NCBI RefSeq assembly: GCF_026241255.1
Contig: NZ_JAPHNC010000005.1
Coordinates: 1 to 64,000 of the forward strand
Direction: 5' to 3'
Origin: Helicobacter sp. MIT 21-1697
GTDB taxonomy: Bacteria > Campylobacterota > Campylobacteria > Campylobacterales > Helicobacteraceae
DNA: 64,000 nt
A program made the position numbers and the translations under genes. The notes beneath the pieces are model-generated. The model was given only the letters and a program-made list of their open reading frames with translations, was not told the DNA's origin and made no database searches. Below, piece by piece: positions 1 to 9,982 of this stretch. Every line of letters starts with the position of its first letter. The first letter of the stretch is position 1.

Positions 1-110
1 TATTTTTGAGAGGCTTATCAATACAAGAGGTTACATTTAGAGACATACAAAAAATAAATATAGAATCTTATCCCTCAATTTATAGCAATTGTAAGCTTGC
101 AAGTGCATAA
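1..110 (+). CDS. 3' end of an unidentified gene (partial)
   Basis: A reading frame is open from the left edge of the window to a TAA at 108-110, giving about 35 residues that end in CKLASA. It runs in the same direction as the thioesterase gene 45 bases downstream. The composition looks like a normal protein C-terminus, but no family can be recognised from so short a piece. It could also be a chance open frame, because its start lies outside the window. Confidence 0.4.
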   Translation, partial: FLRGLSIQEVTFRDIQKINIESYPSIYSNCKLASA

Positions 111-155
111 TTTGATGTAAAGTTTAAAATAAATTTGTCCTTTTAGGAGGTTACT

Positions 156-617
156 ATGGAAGATGTATTTGACCCAAAATCCTTAACAATGAGCGTACTT
201 GCTTCACCAAGTATGGCAAATTTTAGTGGCGTTATGCACGGAGGTGAGCTTATGAAGTTGCTTGACCAAGTGGCATATGCGTGTGCAACGCGATATTGTG
301 GCTGCGGTGTAGTAACTATCGGTGTTGATGGTATGGTGTTTAAAAACCCTATCCCAATTGGTTCGCTCGTGATTTTTCTTGCATCAGTAAATTATGTAGG
401 AAGCGTAAGCTGCGAAGTGGGCATAAAAGTTATCAGTGAAGATATTAAAAATCGTTTTGTTACCCACACCAATAGTTGCTACTTTACTATGGTAGCCATT
501 GACCCTAGTGGCAAAAAAGTCAAAATTCCACCACTTACACCTACCACAGAGGAAGAAAAACGCCGTTTTGAAGCTGCTAAAAAACGTAAAGAATTTAGAA
601 CCCAAATAAAGCCCTAA
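156..617 (+). CDS. Acyl-CoA thioesterase, hotdog fold
   Basis: A 153-residue protein of the YciA/ACOT hotdog family, which hydrolyses acyl-CoA thioesters to free acid and CoA in the cytoplasm. The family signature is at residues 25-45: GVMHGGELMKLLDQVAYACA, with the helix-capping HGG and the conserved Asp of the active site. The length fits a single hotdog domain, and the C-terminal 30 residues are charged and rich in Lys and Glu. A strong ribosome binding site (TTAGGAGG) sits six bases before the ATG. The gene converges on the lipoprotein gene downstream, with 12 bases between their stops. The substrate range cannot be read from the sequence. Confidence 0.85.
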   Translation: MEDVFDPKSLTMSVLASPSMANFSGVMHGGELMKLLDQVAYACATRYCGCGVVTIGVDGMVFKNPIPIGSLVIFLASVNYVGSVSCEVGIKVISEDIKNRFVTHTNSCYFTMVAIDPSGKKVKIPPLTPTTEEEKRRFEAAKKRKEFRTQIKP

Positions 618-629
618 ATACAAATCATA

Positions 630-2717
630 CTATTTTGCACAAGGTTTGGGTTTTGCTCTAAGTATCATTGCTTGTGCCTGTTGGGGTGAAAGACGATTAT
701 TCAAATAGTCTTTCATATATGGAAATGTTGTAAGCAATACAGGTAAAATTTCACCCAAATCTTGCATATTTTTTAAAGCTCCAAGCGCATTCTCATCATT
801 ATAAAAAATAAACTTATTCAGATTCAAATCAGCCTCCCCCAAACGATAATATACATTGCCATCTGCTATGATTTCAAGAATTTGCGAAGGTAGAATCTCA
901 TTGGTTATCAAACCATTTTCTTTATCAAAATACAAATTATATCCACAAATTTCTTGCTTCTCTTGCAATACGCTCAACTTCTCATCAAGAATAAGATTTT
1001 GGACATAACAGGCTCTATCGGCTATGCCAAGCAATATAAATCTATCAAAATCAATCAAATACTCCCTACCCCACTCTTTACCTTGAGCATCTTTAAACTG
1101 CTTTTGATGTTCAAGATTCTCTATGCCAAGCACTTCTTCTAGCCGTATTTTAAACATTTCAGGTGCGACACCTCTCACGCCTTGTGTTTTATAAGCTTGA
1201 TATACCAAAGAAAGCATAAAATCTGCTTCTTGCGGACTAAGACATAGTGGGAGATTTTCCTTAAGAGCATTATTTTCCTTTGAAACAATATTCTTAATCC
1301 TCTCCATCTCAAAAGGAGCAAGATTTAAACGAATTTTAATATATCCAGCTTCTTCTTTAGGCTTAGCTTCTGTAAATGTGATGCCCAAGAAATTTGTTTT
1401 ATCCATTTGTTCTAAAACAAAAAGTGCATCTTGATACAAATCCTTATCCTCACTAGAAATTACATCGCTATATTGAGATAGTTCCGATTTAATTAACTGG
1501 AGCAATTCATTAAAATACTCCTGATTTTCGCGCGCATTATACAGAGCATAAGCTCCTATAAACATTGATGAAAGATAATTTTGAAATGAATATGGTTCAA
1601 AATGATGTTGAAATATTTGAAAATGTTTAAAATCTTTTTGCAAAGAATCTAAAGCCAAAGAAAGATTATTTGCAACATCATTATTCAATAAAGCTAAAGT
1701 CAAATAATCAAGCCCATAAAGATAATTTCCCATAAGCGCATTATCATAAACATTTTTATGAGGATTTTGCGCAATTTGTATTAACTCTTGAGCTTTTGGG
1801 CTAGAAAAATCTTGTATTTTTGCCATTTCATAAGCATTCTTTATACGTTCTAAATGTAAATACCAATCTTCATTTCCTGTATTTTGTTCCAAACTCGGTA
1901 AAAACTCTAAGAGTTTGACTAAGATTCTATCTAAAGGGGCTTGTTCCTTTAAAATTGCGTGATTAAGAAGCATAAAAGCCCTCTGATATACCTCATAATG
2001 CTCTCTTGGCAAAAAATCCTTATATTGCGCCAAATCTGCACCAAGTATTGAGCGCACTTGCACACTCGCTGAATGCTCTTCTTTGCTTTGGTTAATTAAA
2101 TCCAAATGATACAAACCAAAAAGCATCAAAAGTCGCACTTGCATTTGAGATTCTATAATAGTATTAAGCTCTCCTGTGCCTTTGGCTTTTTGATACTGCT
2201 GCAAAAGGAGATTCTCTAAAGTATCTATCTCATCTTTATTATTAAGCAATAAAAGACTTAAAGAAATCTCAATTTCCGTATTAAGTCGCTGAAGAATAGG
2301 TAACTTCTCATAAGGTTGTGCTCTAGTGCATAACACACTCCATTCTTTTTTTAAAGCAAATACTTCTTCAAGTGTTTTGCTTTGAATCTGATGTGTTTTG
2401 TTTTGAAAATATGCTTGTCTAAAAAGTTGGACTATTTCATAACGTTTATATTCTACGGGAATAAATTTATCCCTATCTACGCTCTTTTGCACTTCTTTGG
2501 GTAAAAGAGAATGCACTATCTCATCTGTTGTAGAGTTATAAACATTGTTTTCAAAAATCTTATCCATTATTCTCTCAAGACTCTCATTACCCTCAAGCAT
2601 AAGGGCTGGTTTCTTCGGAGGTGCTTGCTCGGAAATAGCATCTGTAGGCTCATCACTACAAGCTACAAATGTGCCCATAAGCATTCCCAATAATATATAA
2701 ATGCAGTATTTTTTCAT
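630..2717 (-). CDS. Large predicted lipoprotein of unknown function
   Basis: A 695-residue protein starting MKKYCIYIL, with a hydrophobic segment ending in FVAC and then Ser. This is a lipobox, so the mature protein should be lipid-anchored at about Cys20. The ATG at 2717 has a good AAAGGAG site. A longer frame upstream to 2777 lacks one and would overlap the preceding lipoprotein gene, so it is rejected. The mature part is rich in Leu, Gln, Asn and Glu and looks almost entirely helical, like a TPR-type or solenoid repeat protein. No enzymatic motif is visible. It is last in a minus-strand run behind secD-secF, next to a second lipoprotein 13 bases away, so the two may work together in the envelope. 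Confidence 0.75.
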   Translation of the reverse strand: MKKYCIYILLGMLMGTFVACSDEPTDAISEQAPPKKPALMLEGNESLERIMDKIFENNVYNSTTDEIVHSLLPKEVQKSVDRDKFIPVEYKRYEIVQLFRQAYFQNKTHQIQSKTLEEVFALKKEWSVLCTRAQPYEKLPILQRLNTEIEISLSLLLLNNKDEIDTLENLLLQQYQKAKGTGELNTIIESQMQVRLLMLFGLYHLDLINQSKEEHSASVQVRSILGADLAQYKDFLPREHYEVYQRAFMLLNHAILKEQAPLDRILVKLLEFLPSLEQNTGNEDWYLHLERIKNAYEMAKIQDFSSPKAQELIQIAQNPHKNVYDNALMGNYLYGLDYLTLALLNNDVANNLSLALDSLQKDFKHFQIFQHHFEPYSFQNYLSSMFIGAYALYNARENQEYFNELLQLIKSELSQYSDVISSEDKDLYQDALFVLEQMDKTNFLGITFTEAKPKEEAGYIKIRLNLAPFEMERIKNIVSKENNALKENLPLCLSPQEADFMLSLVYQAYKTQGVRGVAPEMFKIRLEEVLGIENLEHQKQFKDAQGKEWGREYLIDFDRFILLGIADRACYVQNLILDEKLSVLQEKQEICGYNLYFDKENGLITNEILPSQILEIIADGNVYYRLGEADLNLNKFIFYNDENALGALKNMQDLGEILPVLLTTFPYMKDYLNNRLSPQQAQAMILRAKPKPCAK

Positions 2718-2730
2718 TCTATACTCCTTT

Positions 2731-3423
2731 TTATTTTGTTTTACTAAGCTGCAATGCAAAGCGATGCTTCTCTTCACCCACTCTTACATATATATCAAGC
2801 ACTCCCTTTTGTAATTTCTCGGGTGCATATATTATAAAACCACCTTGTGGCGCTTTGTGTGGCAAAAGAGTATTTTTTTGCATCATACTTGATATGATAA
2901 GTGCTTTTTTTGCCCTCTCATCATCAAGATGCATTTGCTGCCAAAGCCGCTCTCTGGCAGAAACAATCGCATAATCATACACATAAAATCCACCCATATA
3001 ACCCCGATAAATAAAGGGCATTCCCACAAGTTGATTCTCTGATATGGGCTTTGGCGGCATATAAAGATGATAAGATTCTATAATAAAGCCATAATTAAAG
3101 GAAGTGCTTTTGAGTTCATTATCACTCAATGGATTAATTACTTTGTCATTTTGATACATTTGCACACAATCCTTATCAAAAATCACATTTTGAGAATCAA
3201 GATTTTGCACAGAAATAAAAAGTGCTAAAGGTATCGCACTTGAGCCTCCTACAAGGCTTTGCCCTACCTCAAGGCGCACTTTGCTTTTAGGTTTAATAGA
3301 ATCTATAATTTGCACACCCTCGTGATATAAGCTCACATTCTCTACCTCAAGTTTATAGGTAGCACAACCTTTCCATAAGCAAAAACAACAAGCAATACAC
3401 ACTATATATGCGATTGACTTCAT
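2731..3423 (-). CDS. Predicted lipoprotein of unknown function
   Basis: A 230-residue protein with an N-terminal signal sequence ending in LWKGC, giving a lipidated Cys at about residue 20. The remainder mixes short beta-like stretches with Gly, Tyr and Pro, including a run around MPFIYRGYMGGFYVYDYA. A good AAGGAGAG site precedes the ATG. I do not recognise the family. It is transcribed in the same direction as secD-secF and the small DUF6394 protein, and sits just upstream of the large lipoprotein. An envelope role is inferred only from the lipobox and the neighbours. Confidence 0.75.
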   Translation of the reverse strand: MKSIAYIVCIACCFCLWKGCATYKLEVENVSLYHEGVQIIDSIKPKSKVRLEVGQSLVGGSSAIPLALFISVQNLDSQNVIFDKDCVQMYQNDKVINPLSDNELKSTSFNYGFIIESYHLYMPPKPISENQLVGMPFIYRGYMGGFYVYDYAIVSARERLWQQMHLDDERAKKALIISSMMQKNTLLPHKAPQGGFIIYAPEKLQKGVLDIYVRVGEEKHRFALQLSKTK

Positions 3424-3463
3424 AGCTCTCCTTGCCTAGAATCATAAGCCTTTGCTCAATAAT

Positions 3464-3805
3464 CTAATAATCACTTTCTCTTGCTTTTGCTCCTTCAATA
3501 CAGAGCAATACGACAGAAAATAAATTTGCCACAACTGCACCCACCACAAGTGCAGTAGCAATTTCAATATCACCATAAACTTGCAAAAATACAAAAGCAG
3601 GTATAAGATGAAAATCTGCAACCAAAGAACTTGCAAAAAGTTCAGCAGAAAGACTATTTTTTACGCCAATGCGAAAAGTTGTAGCAATAAAATTAATTGC
3701 CGTGGCAATAAAAAGTATCACGATATTACTCTCATACAAAAATCCAAGCGTAAAAGTTAAGCTCATCAAACTAAAAAAAACAAAAAATACCTTACCCCAA
3801 TCCAT
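3464..3805 (-). CDS. Small integral membrane protein, DUF6394-like
   Basis: A 113-residue protein with three to four hydrophobic segments (about residues 5-24, 26-44 and 75-102) joined by short polar loops. It resembles the conserved campylobacterial DUF6394 family; H. pylori carries a gene of this kind directly after secF (HP1548). A good AAGGAG site sits six bases before the ATG. It lies 10 bases downstream of secF in the same direction, so it is probably co-transcribed with the Sec genes, but no function is known. Synteny supports a role at the inner membrane; nothing in the sequence points to a substrate. Confidence 0.75.
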   Translation of the reverse strand: MDWGKVFFVFFSLMSLTFTLGFLYESNIVILFIATAINFIATTFRIGVKNSLSAELFASSLVADFHLIPAFVFLQVYGDIEIATALVVGAVVANLFSVVLLCIEGAKARESDY

Positions 3806-3815
3806 TCTTTACTCC

Positions 3816-4787
3816 TTATAAACGACCTTGCTCATACATTGCGCGCAATCTCTTTTTTTCCTCTTCTTTTTTGAGCTTATTTGTCTCTCGTTGATAATAC
3901 TCATCAAGATTAAACCCAAACATTAATGCCAAACGCGGTGCAACAAACATTGAACTACAAGTAGCAATAATCACCCCCGCAAGCATAGGAAGTGAGAATC
4001 CAACAATAATTTCCCCGCCAAAAAGATAAAGTGTCAGCACGACAAAAAATACAGTTAAAGAAGTGAGAATAGTCCTTGAAAGTGTGCAAGAAACCGCCTC
4101 ATTAATAACATATTTCATATCTTTTTGACGCTTTATCATCATTTGTTCGCGGATTCTATCAAAAATAATAATCGTATCATTGATTGAATAACCAATAATT
4201 GTAAGCAATGCTGCCAATACATCAAGATTAAAATCTACACCTGCAAGTATCACCACACCAGAAACAATAATAACATCATGCACAAGTGCAAGCACACCAG
4301 CAAGAGAGAATCTCCACTCATAACGAAAAGAGATATAAATCATCATTGCTATAAGTGCGAATATGAGTGCAATAATACCATTTTGTTTGAGCTCATCACC
4401 TACCTTTGGTCCTACAGAATCCACCCTGCGCAACTCAAAATGCCCACTTGATTCTAAAAGGGCAACAATATCGTGTGATATATCTTCATTGACACCCGTA
4501 GGAATATATGGAATCTTAAGCAACACTTCTTCTTTAGAACCAAATTCACTTACTTGCGAATTTTTAAACCTCTCATCTTGTGAAAGAAGTTCGCGTATTT
4601 TTCCAAGCGGTGCAGGTTGAGTGTATTGAATCTGCACTATACTCCCACCTGCAAAATCAATACCCAAATTAAAGCCTTTTATACCCAAAAGCACAAATGA
4701 AGCAATAATCAAAAGCATAGAAATGACAAGCCCATAAGAACTATATTGAACAAAATCATATACTTTTACTTTCTTAAAAACTTCCAT
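3816..4787 (-). CDS. secF: Protein translocase subunit SecF
   Basis: A 323-residue inner-membrane protein of the SecD/SecF (RND-type) family. With SecD it uses the proton gradient to help pull secreted proteins through SecYEG. An N-terminal membrane segment is followed by the family motif GIDFAGG (about residues 40-46), a periplasmic domain and five C-terminal membrane helices. The late conserved motif GYSINDTIIIFDRIRE, with its Asp and Arg, is intact at about residues 197-212. The length matches other SecF proteins. It starts 5 bases after the secD stop, with its binding site inside the secD end, so the two are coupled. Confidence 0.97.
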   Translation of the reverse strand: MEVFKKVKVYDFVQYSSYGLVISMLLIIASFVLLGIKGFNLGIDFAGGSIVQIQYTQPAPLGKIRELLSQDERFKNSQVSEFGSKEEVLLKIPYIPTGVNEDISHDIVALLESSGHFELRRVDSVGPKVGDELKQNGIIALIFALIAMMIYISFRYEWRFSLAGVLALVHDVIIVSGVVILAGVDFNLDVLAALLTIIGYSINDTIIIFDRIREQMMIKRQKDMKYVINEAVSCTLSRTILTSLTVFFVVLTLYLFGGEIIVGFSLPMLAGVIIATCSSMFVAPRLALMFGFNLDEYYQRETNKLKKEEEKKRLRAMYEQGRL

Positions 4788-4792
4788 TAATA

Positions 4793-6631
4793 TTATCCTT
4801 TGTTAAGCTTGATATTTTGCTGTTTTGCGGTTTCTATGGTATTTACAGGCAGCTTAATACCAAACCATAAATTTACATTACCACTTTTAATAATCCACTG
4901 CATAATTGCCTGATAAATGCCGTGTGTGCCAACAATAGCAGTAAGGATAGAAGCACTAATGCCAATCCCCATTGTAATTGCAAAACCTTTAATAGCTCCT
5001 GTGCCAAAGGCATAGAGCAAAACAGCGGCAATAAGTGTTGTGAGATTAGAATCAAAAATTGCCCTTGAAGCATTTGCATAGCCCATTTCAATAGATTTAG
5101 CTATGCTAAATCCTGCGCGCAAAGATTCTCGGATTCTTTCGTTAATGATAATATTTGCATCTACTGCCATACCCACGGTGAGCACTATCCCTGCCATACC
5201 CGGCAATGTCAATGAAGCACCAAAACACGCCATAACAGCAATAATAAGCACAATATTAACAAATAATGCCCCAACAGCAATTACTCCTGCAAGAGAATAA
5301 TAAAACATCATAAAAATAACAACTAAAGCAAAGCCGCTTACAAGTGCAATTAATGAAGCTCGTATAGAATCTTCGCCCAAACTTGGACCCACGCTACGTT
5401 TTTCAAGCACTTCCATAGGTGCTGGTAACGCTCCGCTTTTAAGTGCGATTGCTAAATCACTTGCTTCAGCCACACTAAAACCGCCACTAATTTGCCCACT
5501 TCCACCACCTATACGCTCACGAATAACAGGCGCAGAATACACTTTCCCATCAAGAACGATTGCCATACGTTTGCCCACATTTGCTCCAGAGAAATCTCCA
5601 AAAATCTTTGCTCCTTTAGAATCTAAACTAAAGCTCACAATAGGCTGATTATTTTGGTCAAAAGCTGCCCTTGCATCTGTAAGCATAGAACCATCAAGGA
5701 TTGGCACAGCTTTAAGCAATATGACTTGATTAGGTTTTGTTTTTTTTGTCTCAAGTTCTTGTTGAATCTTTGCAATTTCTCCCTCAATTTTCATACGTTC
5801 TGCAAATAAAGCGTTAGTTTTCTCTTGTGAGGATACAGCATTTTGTGAGGACTCTTTAAGCATAGAGAGTTTTTCTTGAAGATGAGCAAGAGTATTTTCA
5901 AGGGCTTGAACTTCAGATGAATGCACAAAAGGCAAAATAACATCATTATACTTTTGCGCTTCAAGCTCACTCATTGTGCTTACTCGTGCATTTCTTTCCT
6001 CATCAACAGCCATCATTTGTAAATGAGCAGGCTTGGCTATCAAATCTCGTGCTCTTTGCTCTTCTTCAATCGTTTTAATGCCCGGCAGTTGAACAAGAAT
6101 ATTATCTTTGCCTTGCTGGGTTACACTTGGCTCTCTCAAACCAAATTCATCAAGGCGATTGCGAATTGTGCCAATAGCCTGCTTGAGCGCACTATTTTGA
6201 ATCTCTTCTTCATATTCTGCACTAAAAACAATAGAATATGTGCCTTTATTTTCATTTATTTCTAAGCCATTGATTTGGGAGAGAATCTTGTCCAACATTG
6301 GCTTTTCATCAGTATCTACAAGCTCAAAATTTATCTTATCTTCAAATACTTTTAAATTGTCAATAAGAATATTCTCTTTTTTTGTATCAAAGACAATCTG
6401 GGAAGCTAAAGAAGAAAATCGTGCCTTAATCGCCTCTTGCGTTTTGATGCCTAAAAGAAGATTTAATCCTCCTTGCAAATCAAGTCCAAGCGCAATTTTA
6501 CGACCATTTATATCTGTAAATGTAGGCAAACAAAGAGCAATGCCAACTAATGCCGCAAAAATAAAAGACCATAACCTATAATTTAAGCCTTTATGAGTTC
6601 CTTGTGCAGAATGAATGTGTTGTTTTGCCAT
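4793..6631 (-). CDS. secD: Protein translocase subunit SecD
   Basis: A 612-residue partner of SecF. It has an N-terminal membrane helix, the motif [13 protein letters not shown] (about residues 48-60), a large periplasmic region and six C-terminal helices with the signature [16 protein letters not shown] (about residues 483-498). Between roughly residues 240 and 305 the periplasmic part contains a Gln-, Glu- and Lys-rich stretch with heptad-like Leu spacing, which looks like a coiled coil. By memory this makes it longer than other campylobacterial SecD proteins. It lies 6 bases after yajC and is followed by secF. The ATG lacks a strong binding site, which suggests coupling to yajC translation. 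Confidence 0.96.
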   Translation of the reverse strand: MAKQHIHSAQGTHKGLNYRLWSFIFAALVGIALCLPTFTDINGRKIALGLDLQGGLNLLLGIKTQEAIKARFSSLASQIVFDTKKENILIDNLKVFEDKINFELVDTDEKPMLDKILSQINGLEINENKGTYSIVFSAEYEEEIQNSALKQAIGTIRNRLDEFGLREPSVTQQGKDNILVQLPGIKTIEEEQRARDLIAKPAHLQMMAVDEERNARVSTMSELEAQKYNDVILPFVHSSEVQALENTLAHLQEKLSMLKESSQNAVSSQEKTNALFAERMKIEGEIAKIQQELETKKTKPNQVILLKAVPILDGSMLTDARAAFDQNNQPIVSFSLDSKGAKIFGDFSGANVGKRMAIVLDGKVYSAPVIRERIGGGSGQISGGFSVAEASDLAIALKSGALPAPMEVLEKRSVGPSLGEDSIRASLIALVSGFALVVIFMMFYYSLAGVIAVGALFVNIVLIIAVMACFGASLTLPGMAGIVLTVGMAVDANIIINERIRESLRAGFSIAKSIEMGYANASRAIFDSNLTTLIAAVLLYAFGTGAIKGFAITMGIGISASILTAIVGTHGIYQAIMQWIIKSGNVNLWFGIKLPVNTIETAKQQNIKLNKG

Positions 6632-6637
6632 TAAATA

Positions 6638-6931
6638 TTAATCTTTAGCCTCATCATTTTCATCAAGCTTATATGCGATAAATTCCCGAGAAAGCTTGAC
6701 GATTGTATCATCATTTAAACGGATACTAAAAAATGTTTTTTCAGGCTTCACAATTTCACATATAAGACCACCGGTAGTGATAATTTTATCACCCTTTGCA
6801 AGTGCATCAATCATTTCTTGATGCTTTTTGCGCTTTACATTTGCTGGACGAATAAGCAGTAGATAAAAAATCGCAATAAAAAATACGATAGGAAGTAATG
6901 ACATTAATGTCTCTTGTGCTCCACCTTGCAT
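6638..6931 (-). CDS. yajC: Preprotein translocase subunit YajC
   Basis: A 97-residue single-span membrane protein that associates with SecD-SecF. It has a hydrophobic segment (LMSLLPIVFFIAIFYLLLIR), then the typical basic turn and the soluble motif KGDKIITTGGL. The ATG at 6931 has an AAAAGGA site at good distance. The TTG two codons earlier is too close to that site and is not preferred. Gene order yajC-secD-secF is the usual one. A 50-base gap separates it from the nhaA gene upstream, which runs in the same direction, as in H. pylori HP1551-HP1552. Confidence 0.95.
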   Translation of the reverse strand: MQGGAQETLMSLLPIVFFIAIFYLLLIRPANVKRKKHQEMIDALAKGDKIITTGGLICEIVKPEKTFFSIRLNDDTIVKLSREFIAYKLDENDEAKD

Positions 6932-6982
6932 AAGCAATCCTTTTCTTAATAAACTTAAAGCGTGGATTCTATCTTAAAATAG

Positions 6983-8317
6983 TTAAGATTTAACTTTTGT
7001 GTGAGAGTTGATTTTATGATTGATTATCAAATACAATGAACCCAAGATACCTGCAATACTTGAAGCAAGCAAAATTGCTATTTTTGATACATCACTTGCT
7101 TGAGGTGCGTCAAATGCAAGATTTGAAACAAACATAGACATTGTAAAACCAATGCCTGCAAGCATTCCTGCACCAAGAATATGACTCCAAGATACTCCTG
7201 CTGGACGCGAAGCAATTTTGCATTTCTCACATAAAAAAGTTAAACTTAAAATACCCAAGGGCTTACCCACTACAAGTCCAAATATAACCCCAAGCATAAT
7301 ATGGTCAATATGAAAATTTACTTCCGCACGAATATCCACGCCCGCATTAGCAAAAGCAAAAAGAGGCATAATAATAAACGCACACAAAGGTTGCAAAGCG
7401 TGCTCTAAGCGCAAGAGTGGATTTTGCACTTTTACAAAATCTCTCCCTGCTTCATCAATCGCGCTCATTTGCTGCGTATCAAGCAAAATATTTTTGCGCT
7501 CTTTGTCTTTACTCTCAAAAATTTCTATCATCTGCTGAACAACCTGAATGAACTCTTTGCTTTCAATTTTTGGCTTTACAGGGATACAAAATGCTAATGC
7601 CACAGCCGCAATGGTTGCGTGAATCCCACTATGATGCACACAAAACCACAGCAAAATACCAATTCCTATATACACGCCCAAATGACGCACTCCTAAATGA
7701 TTGATATAGGTAAGGAATAGCAAAATCCCCACCGCTGCACCCAAATATACAAAATGTAAGCCTTCGGGTGATGGATAAAATACCGCAATAACGACAATCG
7801 CGCCTAAATCATCAGCTACTGCAAGAGTTACAAGAAACACTTTAAGAGCTAAAGGCACGCGTTTGCCAAGTAGCAAAATCACCCCGAGCGCAAAGGCAAT
7901 ATCCGTAGCCATAGGGATTCCAAAGCCGTGATATGATGGAGTATTCATATTAAAGGCATAATAAATAACACCCGGCACAATCATACCACCTATCGCACCT
8001 ATAACAGGAAAGGCTGCTTTTTGGAATCCTGATAAATCTCCAAAGAGCAATTCGCGTTTAATTTCAAGCCCAACCATAAGAAAAAAAATAGACATTAGAA
8101 CATCATTAATCCAATCGTGAATGCTAAATCCATAAAACCCCCCCGCAAAGCTAAAACCGAAAGGTTGCTCCCAAAACTCCTTATATATATCCGATAAAGG
8201 CGAATTTGCTACAACCATTGCACTCACTGCGCAGAAAAATAAAAAAATACCACTAAAAGATTCTGCGCGAATAAAACTACTCAATGCTTCTGAAATTCTA
8301 TTTTGCTTTGCTGCCAC
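6983..8317 (-). CDS. nhaA: Na+/H+ antiporter NhaA, copy 1
   Basis: A 444-residue NhaA-family antiporter that exchanges cytoplasmic Na+ for external protons. The ion-binding pair of adjacent aspartates is intact in [14 protein letters not shown] (about residues 166-179), and the helix motif MATDIAFALGV is present. The start is a GTG at 8317 with an AAGGAG site five bases away. A central hydrophilic insert (about residues 250-290) is longer than in E. coli NhaA, as is usual for Helicobacter. It lies 20 bases after a second nhaA, so the two are tandem paralogs. A run of seven G in the coding strand at 8138-8144 falls in the N-terminal part. Confidence 0.95.
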   Translation of the reverse strand: MAAKQNRISEALSSFIRAESFSGIFLFFCAVSAMVVANSPLSDIYKEFWEQPFGFSFAGGFYGFSIHDWINDVLMSIFFLMVGLEIKRELLFGDLSGFQKAAFPVIGAIGGMIVPGVIYYAFNMNTPSYHGFGIPMATDIAFALGVILLLGKRVPLALKVFLVTLAVADDLGAIVVIAVFYPSPEGLHFVYLGAAVGILLFLTYINHLGVRHLGVYIGIGILLWFCVHHSGIHATIAAVALAFCIPVKPKIESKEFIQVVQQMIEIFESKDKERKNILLDTQQMSAIDEAGRDFVKVQNPLLRLEHALQPLCAFIIMPLFAFANAGVDIRAEVNFHIDHIMLGVIFGLVVGKPLGILSLTFLCEKCKIASRPAGVSWSHILGAGMLAGIGFTMSMFVSNLAFDAPQASDVSKIAILLASSIAGILGSLYLIINHKINSHTKVKS

Positions 8318-8337
8318 TTTTACTCCTTAATGCTCAA

Positions 8338-9849
8338 TCAAATGATACTTTGTGTTTCCTTAAGTTTTTGAATCTCATCTTCTTCATTCATACTCTCAAC
8401 CCGATTCTCTTGTTGAGTTGTGCTAAGATAAACTACTAAAAGCCCAAGAACCGCTGCTATTGATGATGCTACAAGAATGGAGATTTTAGACATATCAACA
8501 CTCATTATATCGTCTTTATAGGCAAGATTTGCTACAAACATAGACATTGTAAAGCCAATACCTGAAATCATACCTACAGATAAAATATGCAAATAATTCA
8601 AGTCTTTTGGACGCGTAGCAAGATTTAATTTCTCCCCCAAAAAGCAAAAAAGCAATACTCCAACAGGTTTGCCTACCACTAAACCCAAAATTGTCCCAAG
8701 CATAACGCTATTTAAACTCACATCAATATTGCCATCAAGAGTTACACCCGCATTAGCAAAAGCAAAAAGAGGCACAAAAAAATAAGCGCACAGAGGTTGC
8801 AGAGCAATTTCAAGACGTATAAGTGGATTTTGCGCATAGCGGGAATATGTGCCTATGGTATCTAGCATATGAACAAGTTGAGAAGTTTTTGCCATATCAA
8901 TCTTTTTTTCCACATCTTGATTGCCAAATATAAAATTTCTAATATTTTTAAAACTTCCTCTCCAAAAACCCACTTTCTCCGATTCGCGCGCATAGACTAC
9001 ATCATTCCAATCATTTGTGGCTACTTTCATTCTCTCAAACTCTTTGAGCATATTAATAAAATATTTTTTATTAACACGTGTGCGCCCGGGAATTGCCATT
9101 GCCAAAATAACTGCTGCGATTGTTACGTGAATCCCGCTATGATGCACACAAATCCATAATAAAATACCTACCAAAAAATAAAGTGAAAGATGTTTTGTAT
9201 CACGATAATTAAGATAGATAAGCACTCCGACAAGGATTAAAGAAGCATAAATCCATTGCATATTGATATTATCAGAGTAAAAAATTGCAATTACAGAAAT
9301 TGCCCCCAAATCATCGGCTACTGCAAGCGTTACAAGAAAAATCTTTAGAATCTTGGGCACTCTATCCCCAAGAAGCATTATAAGTCCAAGCGCAAAAGCT
9401 GTATCTGTGCTCATTGCCACACCAAAGCCACTCTCATATGCTGTGCCAACATTAAAATATGAGTATATCATTACAGGACATATGATACCCCCAAATGCTG
9501 CAAGAAATGAGAAGCTTACTTTTTTAAACCCAGCAAGCTCGCCATAGAGCATTTCGCGTTTCATTTCTAAACCCACAAGCAGAAAGAAAAATGACATTAA
9601 TACATCATTGATAAAATCCTGCAAGCTTACTTCAAATTGTGAATCGCTAAAAAATGCACCAAATTCACTATGAAAAAAAGTGAAATACATATCTGCATAT
9701 GATGAATTTGCCACAAGCATAGCTGCTCCAACACAAAATGCAAGCAAAACTCCCCCAAAAGATTCGTGCTTGATAAAACGATTGAGATTGTCTTGAAGTC
9801 TGTCTTTTACATATGAATGTCTGCTCGGCGTAATCTTTGCTTCTGACAT
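8338..9849 (-). CDS. nhaA: Na+/H+ antiporter NhaA, copy 2
   Basis: A 503-residue paralog of the next gene, with the same core: [15 protein letters not shown] holds the paired aspartates and [11 protein letters not shown] the preceding helix. It differs in a longer, highly charged cytoplasmic insert (about residues 255-325) and a polar C-terminal tail. The ATG at 9849 follows a GAGGGA site. An upstream GTG at 9909 extends the frame by 20 residues with no better support and is rejected. H. pylori has one nhaA at this position, so this is a local duplication or a retained second copy, perhaps tuned to a different pH or salt range. Confidence 0.93.
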   Translation of the reverse strand: MSEAKITPSRHSYVKDRLQDNLNRFIKHESFGGVLLAFCVGAAMLVANSSYADMYFTFFHSEFGAFFSDSQFEVSLQDFINDVLMSFFFLLVGLEMKREMLYGELAGFKKVSFSFLAAFGGIICPVMIYSYFNVGTAYESGFGVAMSTDTAFALGLIMLLGDRVPKILKIFLVTLAVADDLGAISVIAIFYSDNINMQWIYASLILVGVLIYLNYRDTKHLSLYFLVGILLWICVHHSGIHVTIAAVILAMAIPGRTRVNKKYFINMLKEFERMKVATNDWNDVVYARESEKVGFWRGSFKNIRNFIFGNQDVEKKIDMAKTSQLVHMLDTIGTYSRYAQNPLIRLEIALQPLCAYFFVPLFAFANAGVTLDGNIDVSLNSVMLGTILGLVVGKPVGVLLFCFLGEKLNLATRPKDLNYLHILSVGMISGIGFTMSMFVANLAYKDDIMSVDMSKISILVASSIAAVLGLLVVYLSTTQQENRVESMNEEDEIQKLKETQSII

Positions 9850-9982
9850 AAAAATCCCTCTACAAAATAATGAATAAGATAAAATGTATGTGTTTAGAGT
9901 TATAGCCACGCTATAATGAAAATGCCATTATACTTTATTTGTGCTAGGCTAGTCAATAAGTAAAATATTTTTTCTTAAAATT

